Shown here piece by piece: positions 1 to 8,864 of a stretch of 32,206 nt of DNA (position 1 is its first letter; each line of letters opens with the position of its first letter). The notes under the pieces were generated by a model, which saw only the letters and a program-made list of their open reading frames with translations, was not told where the DNA came from and did no database searches. The translations under genes and the position numbers were made by a program. The DNA is from Nostoc sp. LPT (GTDB taxonomy: Bacteria > Cyanobacteriota > Cyanobacteriia > Cyanobacteriales > Nostocaceae): assembly GCF_017115165.1 (NCBI RefSeq), contig NZ_JABXKF010000042.1, positions 1-32,206 on the forward strand. Reading direction: 5' to 3'.

Positions 1-49
1 AATGACCAATGACCAATGACCAATGACCAATGACCAATGACCAATGACC
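1..49. repeat. Heptamer tandem array (AATGACC)7
   Basis: Seven perfect head-to-tail copies of AATGACC are followed by one near-copy (AATGACA). Short heptameric tandem repeats of this sort (STRRs) are characteristic of filamentous cyanobacterial genomes. Because seven is not a multiple of three, the array carries ATG and TGA in all three frames, and each early ATG runs into a TGA five codons later. The ATG at 44 is the first whose frame continues into the downstream ABC ATPase gene. The array may extend beyond the left edge of the window. Confidence 0.95.
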
Positions 50-820
50 AATGACATTCCTATTTTGAAAGTAGAAGGATTAACTGTCTATCAAGGCAGC
101 TATCTAGCTGTTCGAGATGTTTCCTTTGAATTATTGCCAGGAACAGATACAGCCATTGTTGGCCCCAATGGTGCTGGTAAAAGTACCCTGGTAAAAGCGG
201 TTTTAGATTTGATACCTCGAAGTGCTGGGACGATTGAAATCTTGGGTCGTCCAATTTCCAGATTGGGGCATTTACGCCACACGTTGGGCTATATGCCACA
301 AAACTTTATTTTTGACCGGAGCTTTCCGATTTCTGTCAGCGAATTAGTCGGACTGGGATGGACTAAGGAACGGAAAAAAAAGAGTTCATTTTTTTCCAAG
401 CTGGGGAGACAAGACCGAGAAAAATCGGCAGCAGTAACAGAAGCTTTACGGCGAACTGATGCTTATCATTTACAGCATCAAGCTATTGGTACTCTTAGTG
501 GCGGTCAGCTCAAGCGGGTTTTATTGGCTTATTGTTTGGTAATGCCTCGGAAACTCTTGGTACTAGATGAAGCCTTTGCTGGTGTTGATGTGCAGGGTGC
601 AGCAGATTTTTACGCTTTGTTAAATGAATTAAAGCGCGAGGAAGGTTGGACAGTATTACAAGTTTCTCACGATATTGATATGGTAAATCGGCATTGCGAT
701 CGCGTGCTTTGCCTGAACCAAAGCATTGTTTGTACTGGTAAGCCAGAAATTGCCCTTTCACCGCAAAACCTGTTAGCAACCTACGGCCCAGGTTTCAGTC
801 GCTACCAGCACCAACATTAA
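44..820 (+). CDS. Metal ABC transporter ATP-binding protein (Zn/Mn type)
   Basis: This is the ATPase subunit of an ABC importer, 258 aa, acting at the inner face of the plasma membrane. Visible motifs are a Walker A (GPNGAGKST, residues 40-48), a Q-loop (YMPQNF), the ABC signature LSGGQ and a Walker B (LLVLDEAFAGVD) followed by the H-loop (QVSHD). Length and sequence fit the ZnuC/MntA group. The next gene, 11 bp on, is an ABC-3 family permease, which supports a divalent-metal importer; the substrate-binding partner is not in the window. The start ATG lies in the last full unit of the heptamer array and has no Shine-Dalgarno sequence. An in-frame TGA at 38-40 rules out any earlier start, and a TTG at 65 is the only near alternative. 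Zinc versus manganese cannot be decided here. Confidence 0.92.
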   Translation: MTNDIPILKVEGLTVYQGSYLAVRDVSFELLPGTDTAIVGPNGAGKSTLVKAVLDLIPRSAGTIEILGRPISRLGHLRHTLGYMPQNFIFDRSFPISVSELVGLGWTKERKKKSSFFSKLGRQDREKSAAVTEALRRTDAYHLQHQAIGTLSGGQLKRVLLAYCLVMPRKLLVLDEAFAGVDVQGAADFYALLNELKREEGWTVLQVSHDIDMVNRHCDRVLCLNQSIVCTGKPEIALSPQNLLATYGPGFSRYQHQH

Positions 821-831
821 TACCCATAAGT

Positions 832-1701
832 ATGAATTTCTTGAATGATTGTCAGATAACTTGGCTTGCGATCGCTAGTAGTAATGACTTGCTAGAGTTG
901 TTACAACTTGCTTCGATACAGCGTGCGATCGTCGGTGCTGCCTTAATGGGAATACTTGGCGGGATGTTGGGTAGTTTTGTTACCTTGCGCCAGTTGTCAT
1001 TTTTCAGCCACGCGGTTGGTCATGCGGCATTGGTAGGTGTGGCATTAGGTGTACTGCTACAAATAAATCCTACTTGGATGCTGTTACCTTTTACCTTAGT
1101 TTTTGGGGTTATTGTCCTTTACTTTATCGATAAAACCGACTTAGCTAGCGATAGCATACTTAGCATAGTGCTATCTGGGGCATTAGCGATCGGTTTAATT
1201 CTCACGAGCTTAATTAAAGGATATCGTGGCAACTTGATGGCTGTACTGTTCGGGGATATTCTAGCGATCAACACCACAGATTTGATTTTGACCCTGCTAG
1301 TTCTTGTGGGAGGTAGCATATTTTTACTATCAACTCTGCGACAGCAAATTTTATTGACCCTTAACCCCGATGTAGCCCAAGTTCAAGGCGTTCCCGTTCA
1401 ATTGTACCGCTACGCTTTTGTGGTCTTGCTTTCACTCGCCGTTGCTGTTGCGATTAAAGCCGTCGGTGTTTTACTAGTGAATGCCTTTTTGGTCATTCCC
1501 GCCTCCACCGCCAAACTGATGAGTCACCACTTTAGCCGTTTTCTAATCATGTCGGTGATAGTTGGTTCCATCAGCAGCATTGCTGGCATCATTGTCTCAG
1601 GTATTTTCAACCTGGCTTCTGGGCCAAGTATTGTTCTTGTCCAATTTCTACTATTTGTAGCCGTTTTCATCTGGTTTAAGTTGACTTTGAAAGTTGCATA
1701 A
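832..1701 (+). CDS. Metal ABC transporter permease (ABC-3 family, ZnuB/MntB-like)
   Basis: This 289-aa integral membrane protein has about seven to eight hydrophobic helices and the ABC-3 family pattern: a glycine-rich first helix (GILGGMLGSF), then FFSHAVGHAALVGVALG, and a late cytoplasmic stretch followed by AIKAVGVLLVNAFLVIPA. Such permeases form the channel for Zn2+ or Mn2+ and pair with the ATPase encoded 11 bp upstream, so the two genes are almost certainly co-transcribed. The ATG at 832 is the natural start; no strong ribosome-binding site is visible. A tRNA gene follows 74 bp downstream. Confidence 0.92.
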   Translation: MNFLNDCQITWLAIASSNDLLELLQLASIQRAIVGAALMGILGGMLGSFVTLRQLSFFSHAVGHAALVGVALGVLLQINPTWMLLPFTLVFGVIVLYFIDKTDLASDSILSIVLSGALAIGLILTSLIKGYRGNLMAVLFGDILAINTTDLILTLLVLVGGSIFLLSTLRQQILLTLNPDVAQVQGVPVQLYRYAFVVLLSLAVAVAIKAVGVLLVNAFLVIPASTAKLMSHHFSRFLIMSVIVGSISSIAGIIVSGIFNLASGPSIVLVQFLLFVAVFIWFKLTLKVA

Positions 1702-1775
1702 CTATTTTTCTCCAAAGACTTGCTATATTCTTTTATCTTTGCTACATTGATTAATCGTGGCTAACAAAAGCCCTA

Positions 1776-1848
<73 letters not shown>

Positions 1849-1854
1849 TCGATT

Positions 1855-1892
1855 AAACCCCTTAAAAACTATTAATTTTCAAGGGGTTTTTA
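1855..1892 (+). terminator. Terminator-like hairpin after tRNA-Phe
   Basis: The stem AAACCCCTT (1855-1863) pairs with AAGGGGTTT (1881-1889), and additional A/T pairing in the loop is possible. The right arm merges into a run of T residues. It lies 7 bp beyond the tRNA and is the likely 3' end of the tRNA transcript. Confidence 0.8.
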
Positions 1893-1912
1893 CTTTATCA
1901 ATCCCAATTTTG

Positions 1913-1928
1913 TAGAACAAATGTTCTA
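1913..1928. promoter_or_regulatory. LexA-like palindrome upstream of the integrase relic
   Basis: TAGAACAAATGTTCTA is a perfect 7+2+7 palindrome that contains GAAC-N4-GTTC, the core of the Bacillus-type SOS box. The cyanobacterial LexA consensus (about AGTAC-N4-GTTC) differs by one base. It lies 106 bp before the recombinase start, where SOS control of a mobile element would make sense. Function is inferred from the motif only. Confidence 0.4.
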
Positions 1929-1975
1929 ATTTTGAAAGGAGTTTTAGACATTTTTGGATACCTTTAGACAAAAAA

Positions 1976-1995
1976 TGGGTGTAAATTGGGTGTAA
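1976..1995. repeat. Iterated TGGGTGTAA, possible recombinase arm-type sites
   Basis: Two copies of TGGGTGTAA (1976-1984 and 1987-1995) lie just upstream of the integrase relic. The reverse complement, TTACACCCA, occurs twice more inside the gene at 2282-2290 and 2291-2299, and a partial TTACACC lies at about 2018. Iterated 9-mers around an integrase gene can be arm-binding sites, but this is unproven and the inner pair also fits the coding frame (ITPITPI). Confidence 0.35.
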
Positions 1996-2034
1996 AAGCG
2001 ATAGAGTAGAGGACTAATTACACCTTATAAAATT

Positions 2035-3170
2035 ATGTTCTCCAAAACTCCTACAGGGCGGGCATCTAAGGGTTCTGTCTCGATCATTAACTCTAATGAT
2101 CGATTGCAGTTGCGGTTTAGATATAGGGGCAAGCGTTATTACATCTCTACTGGTTTAGCAGATACCCTAAATAATCGGAAATTGGCTCAACTTAAGGCAT
2201 CTGAGATTGAGAAAGATATACTCTGTGAGCGATTGGACTTAACTCTAGAGAAGTACCAACTTCAATCTGCGCTAAGTACGATTACACCCATTACACCCAT
2301 AAAGAAGAAGCCTCAACCTCATGTTAGACCAACTTTGGGACAGGTATAGCGAGTTTAAAAAACCGCAAATTAGCCCTAGTACCTATGCCAAAGACTTTAC
2401 TAAGCATCGGAATCACATCGCTAAATTACCAACGCGATCGCTAGATGAAGCATCCGCTATTCGAGATTATCTTCTAGCAAATTTAACTCCAAATGCTGCC
2501 AAACGTTGTCTAACTCAGTTCAAAGCTTGCTGTAATTGGGCAATGGAAGAAGGGTTAATAGACGACTAACCCTTTTGCTGCCATGAAAATCAAAACACCC
2601 AAGGGTGCTACTGAAGAACAAGATATTAATCCCTTCGGTAAAGAAGAAAGAGATTTAATTATTCGTACTTTTGCTAGCGATCGCCACTATAACCACTACA
2701 CTCACTATGTGCGCTTCCTTTTCCTTACTGGATGCAGACCATCTGAGGCAATTGCTTTAAAGTGGAAAAACATTACAAATAGTGCAGTTCAATTTCGAGA
2801 ATCTGTTGTCGTTTCTGAAGATGGCTTAATCCTTAAGGAAGGGTTAAAAACACAAAGAAAACGGGATTTCCCAATTAATTCAGAATTACAAGCGATGTTA
2901 AATGAGATTCGACCAAAGGAACTTAATCCTGAAGCATTAATTTTTACAAGTCCAAAAGGAAAATTTATCGACCATCACAACTTTTATAATCGTGCATGGA
3001 AGTCTATTTTAGCCAAATGCAGCGTTCCTTACCGCAAAAGCTACCAGACACGACATACCTTTATCAGGTTGTGCGTGGAATCACATATTAACAGCACAGC
3101 TATCGATAGATGGACTGGAACTCCGGCGAAGATGATTGACAATCACTATGGTGCGACTACACTTTACTAA
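2035..3170 (+). pseudogene. Tyrosine recombinase (phage-type integrase), split by two frameshifts
   Basis: Three consecutive segments in three different frames add up to one integrase of about 375 aa. The first (2035 to about 2310) is an arm-type DNA-binding domain (SIINSNDRLQLRFRYRGKRYY). The second (about 2310 to 2566) is the SAM-like core-binding domain (LWDRYSEF... SPSTYAKDF). The third (about 2567 to 3170) is the catalytic domain, with the first Arg in TGCRPSEAIALKW, box II YQTRHTF (Tyr in place of the usual His) and the nucleophile Tyr in DNHYG. Each junction needs the reading frame to skip one extra base; the second is clear, because dropping one base at about 2567 restores ...GLIDD-NPFAAMKIK. 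Catalytic residues are present but no full-length protein can be made. It sits next to tRNA-Phe, a likely former integration target. Confidence 0.85.
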
Positions 3171-3200
3171 GGGATTTCCAGAAAATAAAATATACAGTTG

Positions 3201-3707
3201 CTAAGAATGATAATCATTGAGGCGATCGCTGTTATCTGCTTCAGCTAAATCTTTAATAATTTCATCTAGGTAATTCGTTAATATCTTTTCACGAGAGAGG
3301 TTTACTAGTGTTTTTCCTTGCTGAAATAGGCGAGCTGCTATGCCAGCAAATAGTGGATTACCTTCAGCAGTTTTAACTATGGCATAACGAACATCTTCTT
3401 CAGTAATGTTGTAAAGAGAAAATTCTAGAATTTGGTTAATATCCTGGTTTGTTAGAGTTTTGACTTCAATAGTGGCAAATTGATTATCTAGTAATGTCCC
3501 TAACTGATAAAGGATTGAGTCTTTAAAAACGCTACGTGTAGATAAAATTAAGGTAACTTTATTTGCAAGTTCAGGGTTGACGAGAAGTTCACGCAACTGA
3601 GATAAAAGGTTAAAGCGGTGAGCATCGTCTACAACAATGAGGTGCTGGCGATCGCGCTCTAGTGATACTAAATCTGGTTCTATTGACTCAGCTGCTATAT
3701 TTGATTT
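3201..3707 (-). pseudogene. STAND/AAA-type NTPase fragment, 5'-truncated
   Basis: The frame is open from 3707, just after an in-frame TGA at 3708-3710, to the stop at 3201. It encodes a Walker B (HLIVVDDAHRF), a sensor-like LILSTR, and a GxP-type motif (EGNPLFAGIAARL) of the kind seen in STAND NTPases, then a short helical tail. The Walker A half that should precede it is missing, and the sequence beyond the stop is a repeat array. Only a TTG at 3596 could act as a start, which would leave out the Walker B. I read it as a gene remnant belonging with the neighbouring integrase relic; an independent small protein is unlikely. The substrate or partner is unknown. Confidence 0.65.
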
Positions 3708-3741
3708 TCATTTAGCCAGATTCCATACAATTTGTCACTAA

Positions 3742-3774
3742 TAGGGTATAGGGGGTAGGGTGTAGGGTATAGGG
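3742..3774. repeat. Degenerate heptamer array (TAGGGTA-type)
   Basis: The units are TAGGGTA, TAGGGGG, TAGGGTG, TAGGGTA and a partial TAGGG, so nearly five copies of a heptamer with variation in the last two bases. It is an STRR-type array unrelated in unit to the one at the left edge. It sits directly upstream of the truncated NTPase fragment and may mark the junction where that gene was cut. The rest of 3775-3914 holds no gene that I can support. Confidence 0.85.
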
Positions 3775-3914
3775 AAGACGGCATTGGTCGAGGCTTGTGA
3801 CATAGACCTTTTGCTACGCCAGTGAATTGACAGGGCTTGTGAAATTGATGGTTGTTGGGGCTCTCTAGAAGGGAGCAACCCCACCCCAACGGGGCTTGGT
3901 CAAAACGGTTTTTT

Positions 3915-3945
3915 ATGTAGAGACGTTCATAAAACGTCCCTACAT
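3915..3945 (-). terminator. Inverted repeat downstream of chlH
   Basis: ATGTAGAGACGTT (3915-3927) and AACGTCCCTACAT (3933-3945) form a 13-bp stem with one mismatch and a 5-nt loop, 14 bp beyond the chlH stop codon. GTAGAGACGTT palindromes of this form are dispersed in Nostoc-type genomes. It could serve as the chlH terminator, although no long U run follows. Confidence 0.55.
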
Positions 3946-3958
3946 TTATGATTAGGGA

Positions 3959-6900
3959 TTATTCAATCCCTTCAATCCGGTCTTCAACTTCTTGGTACAA
4001 CTCACGTAGGCGGTCTAAATTCTCCTCGCTAGTCTCCCAATAACCGCGTCCATTCACTTCCAACAAAGTTGATACAACCTTGCGGAAAGAATGGGGATTA
4101 AGGTTCATCAACCGTTTCTGCATTTCTTCATCTTTGATGAAGGTTTCGTTAGTATCCTCGTAAATCCAGTTATCTACAGCGCCGGCTGTTGCACTCCAAC
4201 CCATTGTGTTTACTAATCGCTTGGAGAGTTCGCGTACACCTTCATAACCGTGATTCAGCATCCCCTCATACCATTTGGGATTTAACAATTTGGTACGCGC
4301 ATCCAAACGCACAGTTTCTGATAATGTCCGCACTTGAGCGTTAGCTGTGGTTGTATCTGCAATATAAGATGCTGGTTTTTTACCATCACCTCGCAGACTT
4401 GTAACTAACTTAGTAGGATCTGAATCAAAGTAATGAGAAACATCCGTTAAGCTAATCTCAGAAGAATCGAGATTTTGGAAAGTTGCATCAGCAGTTTTCA
4501 ATGTACTTTCAAAAATCTGCCGGGATTCGTCCATGATTCCGGGGTTATCGGAATTGAAGGAGAAGGATTTGCGGTTGAGATACATTTCCTGCAACTCGGC
4601 TTCGCTGTCCCAAGTGCTGTTTTCTACTGCCAAGTTAATATTTGACGAATAGGAACCAGAAGCGTTGGAGAAAACGCGCGTCGCTGCTTGACGCAGATTA
4701 ATCCCCATATCTTCGGCTTGTTGCAAAGCGTGTTTGCGAACAAAGTTCATTTCTAAGGGTTCATCTGCCTCGGCTGCCATCTTCACGCCTTGGTCTAGTA
4801 AGTTCATTTGGTTGATGAACAAGTCGCGGAATACACCAGAACAGTTGATTACTACATCAATTCTGGGGCGTCCTAACTCTTCTAGAGATATCAACTCCAA
4901 CTTGTTCACCCGTCCCAAGGCATCGGGAACTGGACGCACGCCCACCATCCACATAATTTGTGCTAGGGATTCGCCGTAAGTTTTGATGTTATCGGTTCCC
5001 CAAAGAACGCAGGCGATGGTTTCTGGCCATTTTCCATCGTTTTCAGCCTTGTTACGCGCCAAAAGCCTATCTACGACGATTTTGGCTGATTGGACTGCTG
5101 CTGTTGTGGGGATGGATTGCGGATCGAGTGCATGGATATTCTTACCCGTGGGCAATACATCTGGGTTGCGGATGGGATCGCCACCTGGGCCAGGTAGAAC
5201 GTACTCACCTTCTAAGCCTTTGAGTAATGCTCCCAGTTCGTTATCGGCACAAACTTGTTGCAGGCAGAATTCCAAATACTCAAATAGGGGTTTTAGGGCT
5301 GCGCCATCAACTTTGGGATAACCTGCTTTATGCAATGCTTCTACCCAAGGTTCTTTTTTGCCCATGTTGAAGAAATTCAAACGGGAAACCAGAGAAACTC
5401 GTCCTTCGGCGTCGATTTGCTCTTGTACAAGGGCAGTAACTGCTGCACGGGTTGCCAAGGTGATATCTTGCAATAACTGGACATCTTCTAAAATGCCTTG
5501 ATCGCTATTTTGGTAAATATCATCAATGTTACGCCCAATGCTGTTAGCGATAATTCCCGGTAAGCCTTGAAGTTCTTCTTCCTGACGATCTAGACTGGCA
5601 ATGTTGACGAGAGTTGCGATCGCTTCTTCTGCACTTGGCGGTTTACCAATCACGTGCAACCCACAAGGCAACAACCGAGACTCGATTTCCATCAACTTGC
5701 GGTAGACGTTGCCAACAATATTATCGCGATCGTCGGCACTCATGTCTCTGGCATCGGTTTCTGGCAGGTTAATATCCTTATCCAGATTCACGATCCGGCA
5801 TTTATCCATGATGCTGTTGACAATTGAAACACCGCGTCCACTATCTTTCAAGGTTTGATAGGAAGCAATTAATTCGCTAAGTTCCTTTAAACCTTTATAC
5901 AAACCAGCATTTTCTGCCGGCGGTGTCAAGTAAGAAATTGTTTCGGCATAACTCCGACGTTTGGCAATTGTTGCTTCACTCGGATTATTAGCTGCGTAGT
6001 AATACAGATTGGGAATTGAGCCAATCAAGTTATCTGGATAACAGTCACCAGACATCCCCATCTGTTTACCTGGCATGAATTCCAAGGAACCGTGTGTACC
6101 AAAGTGCAGTACAGCATCAGCTTTCCAAACTTGCTCTAGGTACGTGTAGTAAGCAGCAAAACCGTGGTGAGGACTAGCTGAACGGGAGAACAACAGCCGC
6201 ATCGGATCGCCTTCATAACCAAATGTAGGTTGGACACCGATGAAGACGTTACCGAATTGCTTACCATAAATCAGCAGGTTTTGCCCATCACTATTGAGAT
6301 GTCCCGGAGGTGGACCCCAGTTTTCTTCTAGGCGTTGAGAGTATGGGGTCAGCGCCTCATACTCAGGAACCGACATTTTGTAAGCAATGTTCAGTTCTGG
6401 GCTATTGTACTGCGCCTGGGCGTCATGGATGACTTCTTGCATCAACGCTTCCGCTGATTCTGGCAATTCTGGTAAGTCGTAGCCGTTATTTTTGAGGGCT
6501 TTCATCACTTCATAGATTGAGCCGAATACATCCAAGTAAGCGGCGGTTCCGACGTTGCCTTTATCTGGTGGAAAGCTGAAAACGGTGATGGCAACTTTTT
6601 TATCCAGCTTTGGCTTGCGGCGCAGATTTGCCCATTTTAAGGCGCGTTCGGCGACAGCTTCAACCCGATCGCGCAGGGCGATCGCTTTGCCTGTAGTCCC
6701 ATCCCTACCGGATAAAATTATCGGCTCAATTGCCCCATCCAATTCAGGAATTGCAATTTGCAAAGCTACTTGAATGGGATGTAACCCTAAATCGCTATCC
6801 ATCCACTCTTCTGTGGTTTGGAATACTAAGGGTAATGCCACCATGTAAGGACGGTTTAAGCGTTTGAGTGACTCAATTGCTTTGGGATGATCTTGTCTGG

Positions 6901-7945
6901 CTGGGCCACCCACTAAAGCAAAACCAGTCAGCGATATCACTGCATCTACCAACTGTATATTAGTAGTCGGTTCATAAAAGTATGCATCCACCGGCTTGGA
7001 GAAGTCCAAACCACCAGCAAACACAGGTAGTACCCGTGCGCCTAATGCTTCCAACTCCTGCACCATCGCTACATAATGGGCATCATCCCCTGTAACTAGG
7101 TGAGTGCGTTGCAATACTAACCCGACACAAGGAGCTAAAGGATCTTTTAGATCGCTAGAAATATCCTTACGAGCTGTATACCAATTCAGGTACTCTCTGA
7201 CATCTTCAAACATACTGGGAGCCAAAGGGTGCCAAATCCCTAAATCGGGATAAACCACCGGCTGTTCGTATGTAGAAGGTGCAAAATTCTGTTTTTCTAA
7301 ACCTTTAAATACATATTTATCAGCTAGCATCAGCAAGAAGTTTTCCAGATTTTCTGGAGAACCACCTAGCCAATACTGAAAACTGAGCATGAAATTTCGG
7401 GCATCCTGTGCCTTGTCCATCGGTAAAAATTTCAGCACTTGCGGCAGCGTTCGCAAAAGCTTCAGCATTCCATCTTGGAATCCCGCACCGGATTTTTCTT
7501 TGCGTTTCCGCATGAATTGCGCGATCGCACTTTTTGACTGTCCCAACTGTGCCAGGGAAAAGCTGCCCATTTTACTCAGGCGCATTACTTCTGGCATCGA
7601 GGGAAAGACAACGGAAACGTCCAGGCGATCGCGATGTGGTTCTACTGCTGCTACTACTTTCTGTGCTAAGTCTTCAATGAAAATGAGGGAAGCGATGAAG
7701 ATATTCGCACTTTCAATTTCTCGTTTGAACTCTTCGTAATTCTCTGGGTCGCGGAGTTCCTCAATCAAGTACCCGCTGATTTCAATCGCCAAGTTGGGAT
7801 TGTTCGCGTTAATCGTGCGAACTGCTTGCGACAAAGCACTCTGGTACTGGGACTCAAGCACGACATAGACCACCTTGATTAAACTACGTCCGCGTAAGTT
7901 ATCAGGCGCAATGTGTCTAATGGTGGACTTGACGTGTGTGAACAT
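3959..7945 (-). CDS. chlH: Magnesium chelatase subunit H
   Basis: ChlH is the large porphyrin-binding subunit of Mg-chelatase. With ChlI and ChlD it inserts Mg2+ into protoporphyrin IX using ATP, the first committed step of chlorophyll synthesis. The 1328-aa length is normal for the cyanobacterial protein. The N-terminal region ([16 protein letters not shown]...) is the ChlH-specific domain, and the rest is the CobN/Mg-chelatase fold, with the characteristic [20 protein letters not shown] and [15 protein letters not shown] stretches. The ATG start is supported by AAAGGAG ten bases upstream. It appears monocistronic; chlI and chlD are not in the window. The protein looks intact end to end. Confidence 0.98.
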   Translation of the reverse strand: MFTHVKSTIRHIAPDNLRGRSLIKVVYVVLESQYQSALSQAVRTINANNPNLAIEISGYLIEELRDPENYEEFKREIESANIFIASLIFIEDLAQKVVAAVEPHRDRLDVSVVFPSMPEVMRLSKMGSFSLAQLGQSKSAIAQFMRKRKEKSGAGFQDGMLKLLRTLPQVLKFLPMDKAQDARNFMLSFQYWLGGSPENLENFLLMLADKYVFKGLEKQNFAPSTYEQPVVYPDLGIWHPLAPSMFEDVREYLNWYTARKDISSDLKDPLAPCVGLVLQRTHLVTGDDAHYVAMVQELEALGARVLPVFAGGLDFSKPVDAYFYEPTTNIQLVDAVISLTGFALVGGPARQDHPKAIESLKRLNRPYMVALPLVFQTTEEWMDSDLGLHPIQVALQIAIPELDGAIEPIILSGRDGTTGKAIALRDRVEAVAERALKWANLRRKPKLDKKVAITVFSFPPDKGNVGTAAYLDVFGSIYEVMKALKNNGYDLPELPESAEALMQEVIHDAQAQYNSPELNIAYKMSVPEYEALTPYSQRLEENWGPPPGHLNSDGQNLLIYGKQFGNVFIGVQPTFGYEGDPMRLLFSRSASPHHGFAAYYTYLEQVWKADAVLHFGTHGSLEFMPGKQMGMSGDCYPDNLIGSIPNLYYYAANNPSEATIAKRRSYAETISYLTPPAENAGLYKGLKELSELIASYQTLKDSGRGVSIVNSIMDKCRIVNLDKDINLPETDARDMSADDRDNIVGNVYRKLMEIESRLLPCGLHVIGKPPSAEEAIATLVNIASLDRQEEELQGLPGIIANSIGRNIDDIYQNSDQGILEDVQLLQDITLATRAAVTALVQEQIDAEGRVSLVSRLNFFNMGKKEPWVEALHKAGYPKVDGAALKPLFEYLEFCLQQVCADNELGALLKGLEGEYVLPGPGGDPIRNPDVLPTGKNIHALDPQSIPTTAAVQSAKIVVDRLLARNKAENDGKWPETIACVLWGTDNIKTYGESLAQIMWMVGVRPVPDALGRVNKLELISLEELGRPRIDVVINCSGVFRDLFINQMNLLDQGVKMAAEADEPLEMNFVRKHALQQAEDMGINLRQAATRVFSNASGSYSSNINLAVENSTWDSEAELQEMYLNRKSFSFNSDNPGIMDESRQIFESTLKTADATFQNLDSSEISLTDVSHYFDSDPTKLVTSLRGDGKKPASYIADTTTANAQVRTLSETVRLDARTKLLNPKWYEGMLNHGYEGVRELSKRLVNTMGWSATAGAVDNWIYEDTNETFIKDEEMQKRLMNLNPHSFRKVVSTLLEVNGRGYWETSEENLDRLRELYQEVEDRIEGIE

Positions 7946-8539
7946 GCTTCTTCGGCTCCTTTGATGCGTGTTCTCTACTAGAAGTTATTAGCGGCATCGG
8001 CAGCCACAGTTAACTTCTGATCTTTAGGCAATATGTGTTTTTTATCAGAAAACGCTTACCCAGTGGGCATTTTATCGTGTATCTGACACAAATCGATATA
8101 AAAAACGAAATATTTCTTCGTAATTTTTGACTTTATCTAAAAGTATTGGCTCACTTATTTGTAAAATTTTTGCAATACTTATTTTTGATAGTTAAATAGC
8201 TATTTAGATATCAATACTTTTCGGTTAAGACCAAAAACAGTTAACAATTCACGCATTCACGCATTCAAACATTTTAGACATTTTCAGACGAACGCGAGTG
8301 CGTCTCTAAGAGTTGAGAAGTGCCTTCTCCCAAGGGCGATGCGCGGGTTAAGAGCGTTGTGGCAACTACGTTCCATTTAAACCCCGACTGAAAATGATTT
8401 GGAGGCAGAGTGGCTTTGACTTTGCGCTACATGTAATGGTTGGGGTCTTAAACCCTTTGATTTACGGTAAATTGAGAGTTATACTTAAAAACACGCGCGG
8501 CTAATACAACTCAAAGAATTTTCCCTGGTATCACTTTTA
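7946..8539. other. Spacer upstream of chlH with degenerate repeats
   Basis: No gene is supported here. The first 300 bp are AT-rich and should hold the chlH promoter, but I cannot identify convincing -10/-35 boxes. At 8247-8270 there are three 8-bp units (ATTCACGC twice, then ATTCAAAC). From 8279 to 8396 an inverted pair CATTTTCAG/CTGAAAATG brackets a GC-richer stretch containing GTGCGTCTCTAAG and CCTTCTCCCAAGGG, which resembles dispersed Nostoc repeats. Confidence 0.5.
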
Positions 8540-8845
8540 ATGGAATCGGGGAAAGTGCTAAAAGCGATAGAAACACCGATACCAACAGAAACAGTTGAGC
8601 AAGTTATTAGGGCAAACAGATAAGTAGGTCGGCGTAAATAATTATCGTTGGGATAACGCAGTTCTTGCTGGGGGCTGGGAGCAAGAAAAGAGAGGGTTTG
8701 AGTCTTGTTTACTTTTCTTCACACAGTTTGGTTTTATTGTGCCGACTTACTTAGTAGAGAGATACGCAAGCAGAAACTGACATCACACTTGGCGATCTGT
8801 ATGGTGATTGTGATGAGTATATGGTCATCGGATTCAATACCTATT
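8540..8845 (+). pseudogene. IS4-family transposase N-terminal remnant
   Basis: From ATG 8540 the frame reads MESGKVLKAIETPIPTETVE followed by QVIRANR and a stop. After a 129-bp insertion, a second piece (8756 to about 8845) reads REIRKQKLTSHLAICMVIVM and then SIWSSDSI. Together these match the pattern of the IS4-type N-terminal domain (...IP...VEQVI...RKR-L-hydrophobic...MS-WS-DS-). The two pieces are in different frames even after removing the insertion, and homology stops at about 8845, just short of the 3' end of the neighbouring GT9 gene. The catalytic DDE region is absent, so this is a dead fragment. Confidence 0.6.
8621..8753. mobile_element. Small TA-flanked MITE inside the transposase remnant
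   Basis: AGTAGGTCGGCG at the left end (from 8623) is mirrored by GCCGACTTACT at the right end (to 8751); the inverted repeats match over 11 bp with one mismatch, and an AATAA follows in each. The 129-bp element is bounded by TA on both sides (8621-8622 and 8752-8753), the target duplication expected for IS630/Tc1-type movement. It has no coding capacity and interrupts the IS4-type transposase remnant, so it would need a transposase supplied in trans. Confidence 0.65.
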
Positions 8846-8864
8846 ACGCGAATGGTGAGCAATT

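Noticed and set aside
1..49. Heptamer array as a CRISPR array
   Set aside because: The units are directly abutting, 7 bp long and have no spacers.
1849..3959. attL/attR direct repeat of the tRNA-Phe 3' end
   Set aside because: I looked for a second copy of the T-arm and acceptor sequence and saw none in the window, so the island boundaries cannot be set.
4734..5321. Plus-strand open frames inside chlH
   Set aside because: They lie antisense within a well-conserved, full-length chlH and have no recognisable domains.
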